A stretch of 8,665 nt of DNA from Ignavibacteriaceae bacterium. Lineage in GTDB: Bacteria > Bacteroidota > Ignavibacteria > Ignavibacteriales > Ignavibacteriaceae. The notes under the pieces are model-generated. The model was not told where the DNA came from and did not search any database. It was given only the letters and a program-made list of their open reading frames with translations. The DNA lies in assembly GCA_031292465.1 (NCBI GenBank), contig JARLHB010000061.1, forward strand, positions 1-8,665, given 5' to 3'. Of this stretch, positions 6,340-8,665 are shown one piece after another. Position numbers and translations under genes: made by a program. Positions within the stretch are counted from its first letter, which is position 1. Each line of letters opens with the position of its first letter.

Positions 6340-6798
6340 TTATTTCTGCCCCGTATGTCCAAAGCCGCCTTCACCTCTCCGGCTGTCTTGCAGATCATCG
6401 GATTCAATAAAATTTGCGGTATAATACTTTGCAAGGATTAACTGGGCTATTCTGTCCCCTCTCGATATTTTAAATTTTTCCTTGCTGAAGTTCATCATTA
6501 TTACTTTTATTTCGCCCCGGTAATCAGAATCGATGGTTCCGGGAGAATTTAGCAAGCCAATCCCGTTTTTTATTGCAAGCCCGCTTCTTGGACGAACCTG
6601 AATTTCATATCCGCCGGGTATTTCAACTGAGAGGTTTGTGGGCACTAAAACCACCTCGCCGGGATTTATAAACATATCTTCCGCTACTGCGGCTCTTATA
6701 TCCATCCCTGAACTGCCTTCAGTAGAATATGACGGGAGTGGTATATCATTAAATTCTGGATTTAATCTTTTTATTTTTACTGAGACTTTATCAACCAT
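6340..6798 (-). CDS. dut: deoxyuridine 5'-triphosphate nucleotidohydrolase (dUTPase)
   Basis: A 152-residue trimeric-type dUTPase, normal in length. It hydrolyses dUTP to dUMP and pyrophosphate, keeping uracil out of DNA and supplying dUMP for dTMP synthesis. All five family motifs are present: SSGMDIRAA (29-37), RPRSGLA (69-75), GTIDSDYRG (87-95, with D90 the expected catalytic base and Y93 discriminating against ribose), GDRIAQL (114-120) and RRGEGGFGHTG (140-150), the mobile C-terminal arm that closes over the substrate. There is no extra domain. The ATG at 6796-6798 has only a weak GGGA about 8 nt upstream. It follows the flippase gene by 18 bp on the same strand, suggesting co-transcription although the functions are unrelated. 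It converges with the toxin-antitoxin module on its 3' side. Confidence 0.97.
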   Translation of the reverse strand: MVDKVSVKIKRLNPEFNDIPLPSYSTEGSSGMDIRAAVAEDMFINPGEVVLVPTNLSVEIPGGYEIQVRPRSGLAIKNGIGLLNSPGTIDSDYRGEIKVIMMNFSKEKFKISRGDRIAQLILAKYYTANFIESDDLQDSRRGEGGFGHTGQK

Positions 6799-6816
6799 TA
6801 AATTTTCCCGGGATAA

Positions 6817-8286
6817 TTAATTTTTTGCACCCTGATTAAGAAACCTTTTCTTTAGGAATATAAATTCTTCCCTGCCCACATTAAATACAACAAGAAGGAT
6901 TATAAACAGTAGCAGCATTAAAAATTTATTCGTTAGAGTTAATGTGCCGCTAAACAATTGCAGATAATAAATAACAGCAACAATAAATAAAGAGATGAAT
7001 ATTTTTGCCAGCTTAGCATATTCATAGTTAATTTTGTAAAACCTTTGCGTAACGAAGAAATAAATAACCGCCATAACAAAATATGCTGCAAGAGTGGCAA
7101 TTGCTGCACCCATAATTCCCATTACAGGTATTAAAGCAAAATTTGTCCCGATATTAATAGCAGCACCAATACCGGTAATAACGGGAACGTATATGCTTTT
7201 TTCTTTAATAAATATTCCGACAGTAAATACTGTATAAATACCGAGGAACATATACCCAAACAGTACAACCGGAACTATATTTAACCCGCTAAGATATGAA
7301 GCTCCTATTATAGTACGGTTTGCAAAATGGATTTTTGCAAGGTCATCAATAAATAATGAAAGGACAACTAAAATAAAACTGGCTGCAATTGTAAAATATG
7401 TTAAAACTTTACCAAACATTTCCTTTGCATTTTTGTCTTCCGCATTCTGAAGGAAGAATGGCTGCCATGCATATTGGAACATATTTACAAACAGCATCAT
7501 AAAAATGCCCAATTTGTAGTTTGCACTGTAAAGTCCGCTGGTACTTATGTCGGTTAAATGCGTTAAAATCGGCCTGTCTATACTTTGTATCATCATAGCG
7601 GCAAGGCCTGCGGGAAAATAAGGCAGCCCGAATTTTAATAACCGTTTTAATAAAAGATTATTAGTTTTAAATTTAAGGTTACTAACAACAGTAGGCATAA
7701 GTAATATTAGTGAAGTTAACGAGGCAATAATATTGCTTATGAATACTGCTTCAACTCCCATCTTTAATCTTGAAATAAGAAAGACATTCAGAAGTACATT
7801 CACTATAATGTTAATAAGCTTAAAAGCTGCAAATTTTTTGGCCCTGTGTTCCAGCCGGAGGGTTAAGAAAGGGATAACACAAATTGAATCGATAAATAGG
7901 ATTCCTATTACATATTTCATCAAATAGGAATAAGACTGCGAAATTTCCAGCAGAGAAACCACGGAAGACTGAAATAAAAATATTATCACGCTTATTATTA
8001 TTCCGACAAAAAAGACAAATAAATAAGGAGTAGAAAAATTATCCTTTTTATCACCTATTACAGGCTTGGAAGCAAATTTAAGGTAAGCCGCATCCATACC
8101 GTAAATAAACACTACACTGAAAATTCCGATAAACGCATAAAAGTTGGTAAATATTCCAAAATCAGCTCTGTTAAAGACATGGGTGTAATAAGGTGTTAAA
8201 ATAAATGTAAGGAACCTGCCAATAATTGTGCTGATTCCATAAACACCTGTATCTTTTGTTAATTGTTTTAACTTATCAAACATCAT
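6817..8286 (-). CDS. polysaccharide/oligosaccharide flippase of the MATE/Wzx (MOP) superfamily
   Basis: A 489-residue integral inner-membrane protein, the usual length for Wzx-like flippases. It opens with a short amphipathic start and a first membrane segment (about 14-34, GVYGISTIIGRFLTFILTPY). Then come HVFNRADFGIF and a second segment ending VVFIYGMDAAYLKF (58-71), a signature I associate with this family. About a dozen to fourteen hydrophobic stretches follow, with charged loops such as EHRAKK and NAEDKNAKEMF. Family members move undecaprenyl-linked sugar repeats across the inner membrane for O-antigen, capsule or exopolysaccharide. No glycosyltransferase or polymerase genes are next to it here, so the substrate is unknown. 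Two ATG codons are adjacent at the start (8281-8286), and no strong ribosome binding site is visible. The upstream gap of 44 bp to nadC holds a GC-rich palindrome; dut follows after 18 bp. Confidence 0.88.
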   Translation of the reverse strand: MMFDKLKQLTKDTGVYGISTIIGRFLTFILTPYYTHVFNRADFGIFTNFYAFIGIFSVVFIYGMDAAYLKFASKPVIGDKKDNFSTPYLFVFFVGIIISVIIFLFQSSVVSLLEISQSYSYLMKYVIGILFIDSICVIPFLTLRLEHRAKKFAAFKLINIIVNVLLNVFLISRLKMGVEAVFISNIIASLTSLILLMPTVVSNLKFKTNNLLLKRLLKFGLPYFPAGLAAMMIQSIDRPILTHLTDISTSGLYSANYKLGIFMMLFVNMFQYAWQPFFLQNAEDKNAKEMFGKVLTYFTIAASFILVVLSLFIDDLAKIHFANRTIIGASYLSGLNIVPVVLFGYMFLGIYTVFTVGIFIKEKSIYVPVITGIGAAINIGTNFALIPVMGIMGAAIATLAAYFVMAVIYFFVTQRFYKINYEYAKLAKIFISLFIVAVIYYLQLFSGTLTLTNKFLMLLLFIILLVVFNVGREEFIFLKKRFLNQGAKN

Positions 8287-8305
8287 TTGTATAACTAACC
8301 ATGCA

Positions 8306-8326
8306 GAACGGGCAGCCTGCCCGTTC
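8306..8326. repeat. 21-nt GC-rich perfect palindrome/hairpin between nadC and the flippase gene
   Basis: GAACGGGCA (8306-8314) and TGCCCGTTC (8318-8326) are perfect 9-bp arms around a 3-nt loop; the pairing also continues to a 10-bp palindrome with one central base. It is much richer in G+C than its surroundings. It lies 5 nt after the nadC stop codon and 20 bp before the flippase ATG. In the direction of nadC transcription no T-tract follows it. The plus-strand side is followed by ATTTTAATTTG. It may be an atypical terminator, an attenuator or 3'-end-stabilising hairpin within the transcript, or one copy of a dispersed REP-like palindrome. Confidence 0.75.
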
Positions 8327-8330
8327 CATT

Positions 8331-8665
8331 TTAATTTGTCTTAATTTCTAAAGAAATATCAAGGGCTTTTACGCTGTGTGTAAGTGCACCGACGGAAATA
8401 AAATCGACACCTGTTTCCGCAATTTCTCTAATCGTATTCAAATCTATTCCGCCGGAAGCTTCAATTAAACATTTTCCATTGATTAATTTTACGGCTTTTA
8501 CCATTTCATCTACTTTAAAATTATCCAGCATGATAAAATCCGGTTCACTATTTAATGCCTCTTTTACTTCATCAAGATTAGTAGTTTCCACCTCAATCTT
8601 AGCAGCAATATTTTTTTTCGCTTTAAATTCTTTACATGCCTGAATAGCTTTAGTTACCGAACCTG
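8331..8665 (-). CDS. nadC: nicotinate-nucleotide pyrophosphorylase (quinolinate phosphoribosyltransferase), C-terminal part
   Basis: The last 110 codons of NadC, open to the right edge of the window; the family is about 280-300 residues, so well over half is missing. The enzyme converts quinolinate and PRPP to nicotinate mononucleotide, CO2 and pyrophosphate in de novo NAD synthesis, in the cytosol. In the visible fragment the C-terminal barrel motifs are clear: KIEVETTNLDEV (22-33; the Glu and Lys of this strand are typical ligands), FIMLDNF (43-49), EASGGI (71-76) and the final SVGALTHSVKALDISL. An internal Met at 8589-8591 could be mistaken for a start, but the frame is open and family-like upstream of it. 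The stop is at 8331-8333. The flippase gene follows on the same strand after a hairpin. Confidence 0.95.
   Translation of the reverse strand, partial: GSVTKAIQACKEFKAKKNIAAKIEVETTNLDEVKEALNSEPDFIMLDNFKVDEMVKAVKLINGKCLIEASGGIDLNTIREIAETGVDFISVGALTHSVKALDISLEIKTN

Noticed and set aside
6180..6434. 84-codon minus-strand frame spanning the 3' ends of the antitoxin and dut genes
   Set aside because: It overlaps two well-supported genes and has no recognisable protein features.
8589..8591. Internal ATG as the start of an 86-codon nadC-like gene
   Set aside because: Upstream in-frame codons to the window edge continue the NadC family pattern (TKAIQACKEF, KIEVE), so the gene is simply cut by the window.
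1..8665. CRISPR array, tRNA, rRNA, insertion sequence or prophage attachment site
   Set aside because: I looked for regularly spaced repeats, cloverleaf-like or rRNA-like sequence and transposase motifs. None was visible, though short or diverged ncRNAs cannot be excluded by eye.

Overview
The window looks like a chromosomal stretch of an AT-rich, probably Gram-negative bacterium. It holds housekeeping genes plus one small accessory module. The protein flavour (a DnaE with an intact PHP domain, a Bacteroidota-like MATE/Wzx flippase, a Y-x6-K enoyl reductase-like SDR) and the mix of clear and absent Shine-Dalgarno sequences suggest the Bacteroidota/Chlorobiota/Ignavibacteriota group. This placement is inferred from family resemblance, without any database search.

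Layout. From the right-hand end, a minus-strand run reads nadC (its start lies beyond the window), then a polysaccharide flippase, then dut (dUTPase). A compact 21-nt GC-rich palindrome lies between nadC and the flippase gene. Convergent to this run is a plus-strand, two-gene BrnT/BrnA-type toxin-antitoxin module. The two groups are separated by a hairpin that could terminate transcription from both sides. The toxin gene is divergent from dnaE, and the roughly 280-bp gap between them must hold both promoters. From dnaE leftward a second minus-strand group reads dnaE, then after a 209-bp gap an enoyl-ACP-reductase-like SDR, trxA and serA (its C-terminal part lies beyond the window).

Function. 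dnaE and dut serve DNA replication and nucleotide-pool hygiene. The SDR probably works in fatty-acid synthesis, trxA in thiol redox balance, serA in serine synthesis, nadC in NAD synthesis and the flippase in surface polysaccharide export. They do not form one pathway. The short spacings of SDR-trxA-serA (17 and 38 bp) and flippase-dut (18 bp) suggest co-transcription.

The least ordinary part is the toxin-antitoxin module between dnaE and dut. It has a near-consensus -35/-10 promoter with a 17-bp spacer. The -10 box lies inside an inverted repeat just upstream of the toxin ATG. The predicted transcript starts about 10 nt before that ATG with no visible ribosome binding site. I see no CRISPR array, tRNA, rRNA or insertion sequence, and nothing that I can defend as a wholly new system.
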